From the NCBI GenBank assembly GCA_028752905.1, contig JAQNBH010000014.1, forward strand, positions 1,482,721 through 1,546,720: a DNA stretch of 64,000 nucleotides. Reading direction: 5' to 3'. The position numbers were made by a program, and so were the translations under genes. This DNA comes from Cladorhizidae sp. MBARI D1340-BT2. Its lineage: Eukaryota; Porifera; Demospongiae; Poecilosclerida; Cladorhizidae. Below the pieces are notes generated by a model. It ran no database searches. It saw nothing but the letters and a program-made list of their open reading frames with translations, and was not told the origin of the DNA. Below, in pieces: positions 12,602 through 23,281 of this stretch; the first letter of the stretch is position 1; each line of letters begins with the position of its first letter.

Positions 12602-15533
12602 AAGAGGAAACACCGAACTGTTTGTATTCTGTGTGAGCAAGAGGACAGAGAAGATCATTTGCTCGAAATAAAAGATTCTGTATCTTGGGATAATTTGAGA
12701 GTGACTGCCAAAGCCTGGTTGAATTTGGATACATTTGGGAGTATATTTAATGGATTGTTGGTCCAAGGCAGCAGTTCATGCACAAAGCATGCAAAATAAA
12801 AATTGCAGATAAACGGAGGAATCATCACGCCATGCAGCGCAAATACAAGACAAGGCAGAAAGAGGAGCAGCAAGACTCAACCAGAGCCCAAGATGTGCCA
12901 TGTAGCCTGACAACACGTGCAACAACTGGGCCAATACATGATAAACAAGTATGCAGTTGGTGTTTCAAATCCGGCGACACTCGTCACCCAGATCGCTCAA
13001 AGGGGCACCTGTGCTTGATGACTCAGGTGTGTTAAATGTGTAGGTTATTATATTTGTAGTTTATAATGTCTAACCAAATTAGATGACACCATGAAATTGC
13101 ATATTGTCTTTTTTTATATTCTCATTCTCTCACAGAAACGTGCCTGGAATCAGTTTAAGGCAGCCACTGTGCATCTACAAGATGAAGTCATGCAAACCAG
13201 AATTCTGGCATTCATTGGTGGAAGTGATGACAAGGAGGTACGTTATCACAAATCGTGCTGGGACAAATATATCACGAAGTCCTACAAAGAGGTTAATCCA
13301 TCTGAAGACATTCATATCCAGAATATTCGAAAACAGGAAGTTGATGAAATGCTTTTTTCCCACATGGAATCCTGCATTTTTGACGATTATGAGCCAAGAA
13401 CGCTGTCAGGCCTTCTGTCTGATTATGACAGAATGCTGGACAGTTTTAATTTTCTGAAATGTGGAAATGGGTCTAACTTGAAAAGATTGCTCGAAGGACA
13501 TTTCAAGGATTGTCTTGGATTCCACACTCGTTTCCATCGGAACCAATCACTCATTGTCTATGATAAATCCACGGCAGGCACATATATTGAAACTGCCATC
13601 AACCAAGGGGGCATACCAGACGACAAGTTAGTCCAAATAGTTGCAAAGCGATTGCGAGACAAAGCAGCAGAGATGTCATTGCCTGCATGGCCCCCTCACC
13701 CAGACCATATGAATGAGTGCGGTGAACCTTCAATGGAATTCAGATAATTTCTAACTTGGCTACAAGACCCAAATCAGCACGATTTCACAGGAAGCTGTAA
13801 CAATCCTCAAATCTGCATGCTGAGTGATTTACTTCTCTCAATCATTACCAGAAAATGAACACACCTACAGGTATATGTGCATTTATTTTCTCAAGTGCTA
13901 AAAGTTGTGTTTGCATTTATATAGGTGCTTACAGCAATCACTATCCATGGAATGACCCGATGTAAGGAGCTAATAAATATACTCAAGAAACTCGGTGTTA
14001 CAATCTCATATAAGGACACCCTGGACTTATACGCTGCATGGACGGCTCACAACACAAAAGAGGTATGTCTCACTTTCCCAACAAAACAAAGACATTTCGC
14101 TTATAGAGACTAATTGTTTATTATATTTTCTCCTACAGAATCCAGTCTGCCCAGCAGATGTAGCAAATGGGTTTCCAGGAGCTGCACAGATAGATAACGA
14201 TGACTTCAGAGAAGACACTCTGACAGGTAGGATTCTAACTAACTGGAATCAGTATTAATTAACATGCCCTAAAAGTATTACCATGTGTGAAGTATTACCA
14301 TGTGTGTTATTTACTATTTCCAGGTGGAAACACCACTCATGTTACCAACATGCAGTTACTCCAACCAGAGGATATAATTCGACGGATAGATGATGATACC
14401 TGTCTTAGGAACAAGCTAACCATACCTGATGCTGCAATCCGGCATTCTCTTCACATAGAGAAGACGAGGGTACTGCCATACAAAACCATAAAGCGTGGCA
14501 ACCCTAAGCCAATGGATATAAATTTTTCGTTAACAGGGGACACCTTGATGCAAAGTAATAGATGTTTTCTCCATGCAATGGTGAGAATTGATAAATCTGG
14601 CAAAGATCATCCAGTTGGAAGTCAGAAGACTGGTGCCTATTCAGGTTTCTATTCAACACTCAGTGATCTCATGATGAAGAACAAGGTATATTATCATCTC
14701 ACATTCCCATCACCACCCAACAAATCCACGGTCAAAGAATCAATGGATAGATGTGTGGATATCATTCGGCTTAAATCAATGCCTATCATGAGCCTTACTG
14801 GGGACCAGCCAGTACTGATCATGGAAATCAAGAATGAACATCCAGAGTGATACCAGAAGGTAATACCTTTCCTTGGTGCATTCCATATCGAATGTACATA
14901 CATGGAAACAATCTACAAACGATTTCAGGGATCAGGATTAGATGATCTGCTTGTAGCTGCTGGTGCGATAGAAGCTGGATCAGTGGATCAAGCTTTGAAG
15001 GGGAAACATTATGTACGGTGCTTACGGATCCACAAACTGACATGAGATGTTTGCCAGGCGCTTAGTCCGACGCTGTTTGGCAGTCACCTTCCTGCTAATA
15101 ATGCACTAGTTCAGAAGCTGCAATCCTTCACCTTGCGTTACATCTATGGTGAAAAGCAGGCACAGTGTCTTGGAGAGGCACGAGCTAATAAATGGAATGC
15201 AATGAAGAAAAAGCATACATCAAGACTTCCACCAGATTCTGACTCCCTATCCTTCCATATTTCAAGAGCCAATTATCAAGTTTGGGTTTTCAAAAATTAT
15301 ACGGACCCTGATCCGCCTCCTTCACCATTGGAACATGGGTGGAAGAAAGACATGTTAGAAACCATTGTTCCTGTAATTCACTCTAAACCCATGATGCCTG
15401 AAGATCTCTCAGTTCTATACCATACCGAACAAGATGTACTAACGCGAGACTACAAACAAGATGTACCAGTGCGAGACAATGAACATCTGATTCTGATTAT
15501 TTGGCAGATTCTGATGACAGTGATGTAGCATAG
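12602..15533 (+). pseudogene. Decayed multi-exon gene of the long-TIR transposon
   Basis: Putative exons are 12602-13026, 13136-13870, 13925-14062, 14139-14226 and 14324-15533, joined by GT-AG introns of 54-109 bp. The first part has a zinc-ribbon-like start (VCILCEQE) and CSWCFKSG. The second exon has RYHKSCWDKYI. The last part has DTLTG/GNTTHVTNMQL across an exon junction, then PFLGAFHIECTYMETIYKRF, FQGSGLDDLLVAAG and ALKGKHYVRCLRIHKL. From memory these motifs resemble large families of uncharacterised proteins repeated in cnidarian, sponge and fish genomes. A transposase role is inferred only from the TIR context. The copy is dead: frameshift near 12774, stops at 13745, 13855, 14848 and 15043, and a frame change near 15485 before the acidic Ser-Asp tail. 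At least three of the stops are TGA and could come from CGA by C-to-T change. Confidence 0.8.
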
Positions 15534-15681
15534 GATAACAACTGAGGAGTGACACGTGTGAATATGTGAATAGACATTAACATTGTAATTATGTGACATC
15601 TCATATTTGCGCAAGTAGATTGCAATGAAGCTGTGGAAATCTGTAGTACCAATTGTAGCACTGTATGTTAATTATGCATCA

Positions 15682-16009
15682 TTGTAATTCACTCAATTTT
15701 GTTTTAATTACATATTTTGGGCATTTTCTGGGATTCCGTGTATCTCAGAAGTGTGACAGGTAAGTTGAGATGCTCAAAAAACCCTCATAATAAATGCTTT
15801 AGGTGAGTTTCTGGAAGAAATATGGCAAAAACTGCAAAGCATTGTGTTTCCATGGCGGCCATTTAGAAAAACGCCCTCTAGCGAGAGTTCCCCGTCATTT
15901 CTGAGTGTATAGAAGCTTATTTTGAAGATAATGTCCTAAAGAATGTAAATCAACAGTCCAACTTAGTTCTCCGCAAATTATTTTTGGGACCCCAATATGG
16001 TAACCCCAC
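15682..16009 (-). repeat. Right terminal inverted repeat
   Basis: Reverse-complement partner of 11966-12283. It ends AATATGGTAACCCCAC followed by TA. Confidence 0.92.
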
Positions 16010-16748
16010 TAAAAATAAAGAGCTGAGATGAATTAGAATCTCAACAGAGAAATAATAAAGTACTATGCTAGCACTCTAAATATAGTCAAGAACCAACCGT
16101 ACATGACTGACAAGCATTATTTACCTCAAATTTATTCTGCAATTGAAAAGGAAGATAACTGTGGTTAGCTGTTAAAAATGTATTTTTGTTAGGGATGGAC
16201 ATTTTATAGGTAATTTATATGAGAAAAGAAATATATAGGTAAGTATAAGATAAATGATAGATATAAGCAAACTCCTTTAATTTATGACCATTAATCTTCT
16301 GGTTCATTACTTAAATGCCTCTCCAGGTCAGTACTGTATGGATATATTAATCATAGGTTACCAAAAATCCTAAACAATGAAATAGAACAAATAGCATGTT
16401 TTTCCCAATAATTACTAGTTGTGTGAATTGCTGCAATATCAGTCCAAGTCAAATATTTCATTAAAAGGTGTTTGAAATATTTCAACATCACTGTATTGGT
16501 ATATTCATATTTGTGTCTTTGGTTACATTGCAACTGCAATTAACCACAACACAGTCAATGAAGTTAAGTGCCATAATTTAACTTCTAAGAACACTATAAA
16601 AAAAGGATAGTTCTTTCCAGGGAGTGCTTCTCCATTCCATGATACATAGGTCCTTCAACACCAAGTTTATTATAAAGTCTACTTCTGTCAAACTTAGTGA
16701 ATGATTTATAAATTCTGATTTTTTTTTAAGATACGCATCAGAAATTTG
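16010..16748. other. Non-coding DNA
   Basis: No coding motif, RNA gene or repeat family is recognised between the transposon end and the second direct repeat. Confidence 0.5.
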
Positions 16749-16906
16749 TCTGGATACATGCAAAAATGTTTAGATAAGTGAAGTTATACCTTGAATTTTT
16801 AGAGAATACTGATTCCATGATTTAGAAATAAGCTCTATATTAAAATGTAAATTCATTGTTATCATTAATAAGAATAAAAACAGTGGACCTGACCCAAGAA
16901 AGCATA
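16749..16906 (+). repeat. Direct repeat, copy 2
   Basis: Second copy of the 11406-11565 block. On the minus strand it lies downstream of the 17.3-kb SRCR exon. Sequence at about 17080-17150 also resembles 7280-7345, again supporting duplication of exon plus flanks. Confidence 0.9.
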
Positions 16907-17271
16907 AACTACTTTTATGAGATTTGACATGTTCACAGAATTATCTCCAAGCTATATATACTAGCATCCAATTTTCTGGTTAAATACTGATTACATAAAG
17001 GAATGATTAGTTAAGATATTTTTTATTGTCGTCCATTGCATGCTTATAGGCGTTCCGGCTGTGACAGTTTTTATAAAGCTGACAATATGACAATAGTAGT
17101 GCTATTGTCATTATGAGTAAACCATAGTTAAGCACACTGCATATTGTTGCTGATTTGGAATTATTGTGTTTTTGATAAATAAGCAAGGAAAGTTTGTTAG
17201 TCTCAGATATTACATCCTAAAACTTTTATCTCTATAAATAATCATGAATGATACATGGTGGCATTACTTAC

Positions 17272-17598
17272 TATCCTGACAGTTCACTCCAGCAACAACC
17301 AGAAAATAATTATTGTAACATCTTCCATTGAGGTCAACAGTACAGTTAAAAAGGCTGCTCTCAGTCCCATCACATCTGACGTCACTCAACCAGACCACTT
17401 CAGTGCCACTAGGATCAGTAAATACCGCTAGAGTAGTAACTCCAGTAGTAGGGTATCCGAGCTGTCTGCATGCAACTTGAGCATCAGCAAGTCCCCATCC
17501 AGCACCACACACTGTGCCCCAGACATTAATGTCTACATGTCCTCTAGTAGTTATCCCTCCTTTTCGTCTGATTGATCCTTGAGTACACAGTGATTGAC
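17272..17598 (-). CDS. SRCR domain exon (open, shortened)
   Basis: An open 327-bp SRCR exon. It reads GHVDINVWGTVCGAGWG, DAQVACRQLGYP, VVWLSDVRC, GTESSLFNC and VAGVNCQDS, and ends at donor GTAAGT. Compared with the 4758-5087 exon, the VEVCHIN segment has lost three residues including its cysteine. The acceptor has changed from CAAAG|GTC to CAAGGGTC. A splice at the first AG would add one base and break the frame, so this exon may be open but not spliced correctly. It is the upstream-most SRCR unit seen on this strand. The fold is certain; the function is unknown. Confidence 0.85.
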
Positions 17599-17930
17599 CC
17601 TTGATTCAAATATCAACACCACATAAAAATTAATCTTATTAAATACCAATATTATACAGAGTTCTAGATACTATTTATATGCAGGTGTACATATAAGATA
17701 CTCTGCACTATCAGCTTCATGCCATTGTGAAGCTAGGTAATGTAATACAACATGTCTTTTGTATATTATACAAGCAGGTATAACCGATGTTGCCTGGAAA
17801 GGATATAATATCTAGAAGATGAGTACAGAATGAGATTGAGGATGTAGACTCTCCCCCCTACACCACACCATATACCTTAGCCCAACAATCTTACTCTCCC
17901 AAACCCTGATTCTAGATTTGTGTTGTTGAT
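17599..17930. other. SRCR-upstream duplicated DNA, junction with LINE
   Basis: Homologous to 9777-9990, upstream of another SRCR exon. Homology stops near 17930, where LINE-derived minisatellite begins. This is therefore the boundary of the LINE fragment; it lies in the middle of its RT domain rather than at its 3' end, which implies a rearrangement or deletion. Confidence 0.6.
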
Positions 17931-18309
17931 TTGTGTCTTCCTGGGTGGCTACTTGCCAGCGATTGGTGTCTTCCTGGGTGGCTACTTGCCAGTGTTTGGT
18001 ATCTTCCTGGGTGGCTACTTGGTGGCGATTTGTGGCTACCTGGGTGGCTACTTGTCAGTGATTTGTGGCTTCCTGGGTGGCTACTTGGTGGTGGGTGATT
18101 TGTGGCTTCCTGGGTGGCTACTTGGCGGTGGGTGATTTGTGGCTTCCTGGGTGGCTACTTGGTGGTGATTTGTGGCTTCCTGGGTGGCTACTTGGCAGTG
18201 ATTTGTGGCTTCCTAGGTGGCTACTTGGTGGTGATTTGTGGCTTCCTGGGTGTAATTTGTGGCTTCCTGGAAGGCTACTTGGCGGTGATTTGTGGCTTCC
18301 TGGGTGAAA
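17931..18309 (-). repeat. 33-bp minisatellite derived from LINE RT codons
   Basis: About eleven copies of a unit of roughly 30-37 bp with the plus-strand core GGCTTCCTGGGTGGCTACTT. Read on the minus strand in the LINE frame it gives TQEATNHHQVA repeatedly. It abuts the LINE motif QFGFRP (18332-18315), where many LINEs have a Ser-Thr-Gln-Glu-Ala segment. The array therefore looks like a tandem expansion of that part of the RT ORF. Confidence 0.85.
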
Positions 18310-18944
18310 GACTTTGGCCTGAACCCAAATTGGCAATTTGACAGAAGCTTGTTGGAATAGATGAAATTCGAAAATTTTGCTTTCTAAGGCCTTTAAAATT
18401 AGAAAGAGAAGGAGATGGTCTGTAGTCGGAGGGAGAGGTGATGGTCTGTAGTTGGAGGGAGAGGGTCACTATCTTGTGGCATTGGAGGGACATTTACGAT
18501 ATTCCAGTCACTTGCTTTGTTTGAGTGATAGGCTGAAGATCAATGTAACTATGGGAGTGATGGAGGATGCAGTTCCATCATTTGACTAGACTCCATCAGG
18601 ACCAGAGGCAGTGTTGATTTTGCAGATGACAGGATGTGTGGACTTCCTCCTGAGTGCATGTGATATCAGATATAGAGATTGGTCATGTGCTGAGCAGAGT
18701 CGCAGTTATGGGCCATTCAAGGAGGGATAAACATGAGGCAAAGATTTTGTGAGGATTTTGGCTTTTTCAAGTGAAGTTGTTGCTGTTATGTTGTTCATTT
18801 TAAGATCAACTATTCGGTTCTTCAGAGGTGAAAGTTTATGGTAAGTTGACCAAACCACCCCCAGAGATTTTAATTTCTTGCTGGGATATTGAAATTTTTT
18901 GTTTTGGCAGACCTTAGGGCAGAGGAGATTTTCTTTCTAGCTTT
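18310..18944 (-). pseudogene. LINE linker and N-terminal reverse transcriptase
   Basis: Minus-strand sequence shows LINE landmarks in several frames. In order they are SKTDHVWSKYCKARKKISS (entering from the satellite at 18980), STYHKLSPLKNRIVDLKM, SGPDGV (18606-18589), ASSITPIVTLIFSLSLKQSK, PSNYRPSP (18480-18424, with an internal duplication of about 29 bp) and QFGFRP (18332-18315). These match the order linker - RT block 0/1 - block 2 of CR1/L2-like elements. Many frameshifts and stops make it non-functional. The RT active-site region (YxDD) is absent because the element ends in the 33-bp minisatellite. Confidence 0.88.
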
Positions 18945-21867
18945 GCAATATTTAGACCAAACATGATCTGTCTTAGAGACTTTGCTTTACAGTATTTAGA
19001 CCAAGCATGATCTGTCTTGAGAGACTTTGCTTTAGAGTATTTAGACCAAGCATGATCTGTCTTAGAGACTTTGCTTTACAGTATTTAGACCAAGCATGAT
19101 CTGTCTTAGAGACTTTGCTTTACAGTATTTAGACCAAGCATGATCTGTCTTAGAGACTTTGCTTTACAGTATTTAGACCAAGCATGATCTGTCTTAGAGA
19201 CTTTGCTTTACAGTTTAGACCAAACATGATCTGTCTTAAGAGACTTTGCCTTACAGTATTTAGACCAAACATGATCTGTCTTGGAGACTTTGCTTTACAT
19301 TATTTAGACCAAGCATGATCTGTCTTAGAGACTTTGCTTTACAGTATTTAGACCAAGCATGATCTGTCTTAGAGACTTTGCTTTACAGTATTTAGACCAA
19401 GCATGATCTGTCTTAGAGACTTTGCTTTACAGTATTTAGACCCAGCATGATCTGTGTCTTAAGCGACTTTGCTTTACAGTATTTAGACCAAGCATGATCT
19501 GTGTCTTAAGAGACTTTGCTTTACAGTATTTAGACCAAGCATGATCTGTCTTTTGCTTTACAGTATTTAGACCAAGCATGATCTGTCTTAGAGACTTTGC
19601 TTTACTGTATTTAGACCAAACATGATCAGTCTTAGAGACTTTGCTTTACAGTATTTAGACCAAGCATGATCTGTCTTAGAGACTTTGCTTTACAGTATTT
19701 AAACCAAGCATGATCTGTCTTGGAGACTTTGCTTTACAGTATTTAGACCAAGCATGATCCTTTGCTTTACAGTATTTAGACCAAACATGATCTGTCTTAA
19801 CAGACTTTGCTTTACAGTATTTAGACCAAACATGATCTGTCTTGGAGACTTTGCTTTACAGTATTTAGACCAAACATGATCTGTCTTAGAGACTTTGATT
19901 TACAGTATTTAGATCAAGCATGATCTGTCTTAGAGACTTTGCTTACAGTATTTAGACCAAGCATGATCTGTCTTAGAGACTTTGCTTTACAGTATTTAGA
20001 CCAAACATGATCTGTCTTAGAGACTTTGCTTTACAGTATTTAGACCAAACATGATCTGTCTTAGAGACTTTGCTTTACAGTATTTAGACCAAGCATGATC
20101 TGTCTTGAGAGACTTTGCTTTACAGTATTTAGACCAAGCATGATCTGTCTTAGAGACTTTGCTTTACAGTATTTAGACCAAGCATGATCTGTCTTAGAGA
20201 CTTTGCTTTACAGAATTTAGACCAAACATGATCTGTCTTAGAGACTTTGCTTTACAGTATTTAGACCAAGCATGATCTGTGTCTTAAGAGACTTTGCTTT
20301 ACAGTATTTAGACCAAGCATGATCTGTGTCTTAAGAGACTTTGCTTTACAGTATTTAGACCAAGCATGATCTGTCTTAGAGACTTTGCTTTACAGTATTT
20401 AGACCAAGCATGATCTGTCTTAGAGACTTTGCTTTACAGTATTTAGACCAAGCATGATCTGTCTTAGAGACTTTGCTTTACAGTATTTAGACCAAGCATG
20501 ATCTGTCTTAGAGACTTTGCTTTACAGTATTTAGACCAAGCATGATCTGTCTTAGAGACTTTGCTTTACAGAATTTAGACCAAACATGATCTGTCTTAGA
20601 GACTTTGCTTTACAGTATTTAGACCAAGCATGATCTGTGTCTTAAGAGACTTTGCTTTACAGTATTTAGACCAAGCATGATCTGTGTCTTAAGAGACTTT
20701 GCTTTACAGTATTTAGACCAAGCATGATCTGTCTTAGAGATTTGCTTTACAGTATTTAGACCAAGCATGATCTGTCTTAGAGACTTTGATTTACAGTATT
20801 TAGACCAAGCATGATCTGTCTTAGAGACTTTGCTTTACAGTATTTAGACCAAGCATGATCTATCTTAGAGACTTTGCTTTACAGTATTTAGACCAAGCAT
20901 GATCTGTCTTAGACACTTTGCTTTACAGTATTTAGACCAAGCATGATCTGTCTTGAGAGACTTTGCTTTACAGTATTTAGACCAAGCATGATCTGTCTTG
21001 GAGACTTTGCATTACAGTATTTAGACCAAACATGATCTGTCTTAGAGACTTTGCTTTACAGTATTTAGACCAAGCATGGTCTGTCTTAGAGACTTTATTT
21101 AGACCAACCATGTTCTGTCTTAGAGACTTTGATTTACAGTATTTAGACCAAGCATGATCTGTCTTAGAGACTTTGCTTACAGTATTTAGACCAAACATGA
21201 TCTGTCTTAGAGACTTTGCTATACAGTATTTAGACCAAGCATGATCTATCTTAGAGACTTTGCTTTACAGTATTTAGACCAAGCATGATCTGTCTTGAGA
21301 GACTTTGCTTTACAGTATTTAGACCAAGCATGATCTGTCTTAGAGATTTTGCTTTACAGTATTTAGACTAAGCATGATCTGTCTTAGAGACTTTGCTTTA
21401 CAGTATTTAGACCAAGCATGATCTGTGTCTTAAGCGACTTTGCTTTACAGTATTTAGACCAAGCATGATCTGTGTCTTAAGAGACTTTGCTTTACAGTAT
21501 TTAGACCAAGCATGATCTGTCTTAGAGACTTTGCTTTACAGTATTTAGACCAAGCATGATCTGTCTTAGAGACTGTGCTTTACAGTATTTAGACCAAGCA
21601 TGATCTGTCTTAGAGACTTTGCTTTACAGTATTTAGACCAAGCATGATCTGTCTTAGAGACTTTGCTTTACAGTATTTAGACCAAGCATGATCTGTCTTA
21701 GAGACTTTACTTTACAGTATTTAGACCAAGCATGATCTGTCTTAGAGTTGCTTTACAGTATTTAGACCAAACATGATCTGTCTTAGAGACTTTGCTTTAC
21801 AGTATTTAGACCAAGCATGATCTGTCTTAGAGACAGTATTTAGACCAAGCATGATCTGTCTTAGAGG
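18945..21867 (-). repeat. 44-bp minisatellite born from the LINE ORF (~65 copies)
   Basis: A tandem array of 2.9 kb. The plus-strand unit holds TATTTAGACCAAGCATGATC and TGTCTTAGAGACTTTGCTTT; variants with GTCTTGAGAG or GTGTCTTAAGAG add one to three bases. On the minus strand the unit encodes SKTDHAWSKYCKAK. At the low-coordinate edge (18980-18940) this peptide runs directly into further LINE linker coding sequence. At the high edge (21868-22005) it joins the end of the endonuclease-side linker. The array thus sits exactly where one copy of this peptide should be. Confidence 0.95.
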
Positions 21868-22745
21868 CTTTTGCTTTTTTGAACAGTTTGAGTTTTCTTC
21901 TGACAGCACATGCATGATTTCAGTTGGGAAAGGAAGATTGCGTCTTTGCTTAATGACTTTTGATCGGATGGTTTGTGTCATAGTGTCATAAAAAAGTTGA
22001 GCCAATGGTTCACAAAGAGTTAAATATCTTCTGTAGAGAAGGAGTCTGAGGAGAGGGACTGAAGAGTAGATTTGGCTTCTTCAAGCCAGATTTTGCACCA
22101 ACAAGATTACCTAGGAAGGTGGTGTGGTTTTATTCAGAAACAGCAGGACAGAATTGTGGTCAGAGCCAGGTATATACAGGTGGTTGGGTGATGCACGAAT
22201 AGTCAGAGAGCTGTTCTGAAAGATAGTGAGAATGGCCATAGTAGGGCCTGATCTTTGGAAGAGGAGATAGTTCGGTTGAGACTGAACTTAATATGAAGAG
22301 AGGAGATTTGTGGATGATTCGGCATGCTGATCAGATGGTCACCAAAGAGCAGTAGGGTTCTCAGACATGAAGCAGGTAGTTCTTCAAGGGTAGACTCAAG
22401 GATGTCAAGGTCAGATGAGTCCGAAGGTGGTGGTCTGTAATACAGCACATAGGAGGTAATATCCTTCAGTTTCAATTTGAGATCCACTTCGATTCTTGGG
22501 TGGGTTTGATGAACAGACGATAGTAGCCACCCCACTTCTAAGCCTGTCTCTATCTCTGTGGATTCAAAAGTAGTCGGGAATGTGGAGCTCATCATTAGAT
22601 ATTGAGTTGTTCAGCCATGTTTCACAAATGTGTAGAGAATGATTTGGGTGTGTGGCCTAAGGCAAGTACTCTGGAGTGATCAAGCTTGGGAAGGAGGCTT
22701 CTACAATTTGCATACAGAAAGATTAGCTGGTCAGAAAGACTAGAG
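21868..22745 (-). pseudogene. LINE apurinic-type endonuclease domain
   Basis: Minus strand, 5' to 3': LIFLYANCRSLLPKLD (about 22735-22680), ETWLNNSISNDELHIPDYF (22623-22568), then YYRPPPSDSSDLDILEST and LRTLLLFGD (about 22440-22330), SDHNSVLLFL (about 22166-22137) and IRSKVIKQRRNLPFP at the linker. This is the order of an exonuclease-endonuclease-phosphatase (APE-like) LINE endonuclease, which nicks target DNA for target-primed reverse transcription. Stops (for example after IPDYF) and frameshifts make it dead. The longest open piece is 22203-22595. Confidence 0.9.
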
Positions 22746-22794
22746 TTCTGAATTTTGGTTTGGGAGACTATCTTAAATTGAATTTCAGTATGAG

Positions 22795-22799
22795 GAGTA
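22795..22799. repeat. Gypsy-1 target-site duplication, left (GAGTA)
   Basis: GAGTA precedes the 5' LTR and is repeated at 28001-28005 right after the 3' LTR, a 5-bp duplication typical of Ty3/gypsy integration. Confidence 0.9.
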
Positions 22800-23192
22800 T
22801 GTCAGGACCAGACCTGACAGAAGAGAAGGATAGAAGAGAGAAAAATCACAGAAACTTTCTAATTACAATCTATCAACACTTGCATGATGCAATATAAATC
22901 GTACCTTGTTATAACATATTATCCCGCTTTAGTCTGAGACACTGATTAATATTGTTAATAGTTGCATGTGTATCATCCTGATTGGACAGAATCATAATTA
23001 CACCTTTTAATATCGTCGCATCCTGAATCGATGAGAGGTAACCTATAAAAGGGGAGCTTCTGAGTGGTAAATGAGACTTTTCCTTGAATTGACAATTAAA
23101 ATAGACTTAAAACTCTATCAGTCTTTACAGGGGACTTTCTCTGGTGGCAGCATATCAGAGGAGTACTGAGCTTAATCCCTCAACGCCTCACA
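22800..23192 (+). repeat. Gypsy-1 5' LTR
   Basis: 393 bp, starts TGTCAGGACC and ends CCTCACA. It contains a TATA-like CTATAAAAGGGG near 23042. It differs from the 417-bp 3' LTR by substitutions and several small indels. Confidence 0.95.
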
Positions 23193-23281
23193 CATGGTGG
23201 CAGCGGCTACAATGAACCTTAGCCCACACAATTCTTGAAGACATCGTACTTGGCCTTACGCTAGCAGAACTACAACCTACT

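Larger units (their letters stand above)
11966..16009 (+). mobile_element. DNA transposon with ~320-bp terminal inverted repeats
   Basis: The element begins GTGGGGTTGCCATATTGGGG and ends with its near-perfect complement. The two ends stay alignable for about 320 bases. It is flanked by TA on both sides, which is compatible with a TA target duplication. An 8-bp comparison of the flanks (CACAAATA against TAAAAATA) matches at only six positions. Inside is one plus-strand multi-exon gene, now broken, so this is a dead autonomous copy of about 4.04 kb. The long TIRs, TA flank and unnamed protein do not fit any superfamily I can name confidently. It is inserted within the SRCR cluster. Confidence 0.85.
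17931..22799 (-). mobile_element. Decayed non-LTR retrotransposon (LINE), minus strand
   Basis: From high to low coordinates the minus strand carries endonuclease, linker and N-terminal RT sequence of a CR1/L2-type LINE. The ORF is broken by frameshifts and expanded by two minisatellites. Its 5' side continues past the gypsy insertion (22800-28000) to about 28.1 kb, because both gypsy flanks carry the same GAGTA target site. The RT catalytic region and 3' end are missing. Confidence 0.88.

Noticed and set aside
18065..18341. Gly/Trp/Leu-rich ORF on the plus strand
   Set aside because: Antisense translation of the 33-bp minisatellite; the meaningful frame is the minus-strand LINE frame.
18945..21867. 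CRISPR-like array of regularly spaced repeats
   Set aside because: Units are head-to-tail with no unique spacers, in a eukaryotic context, and derive from a LINE ORF.
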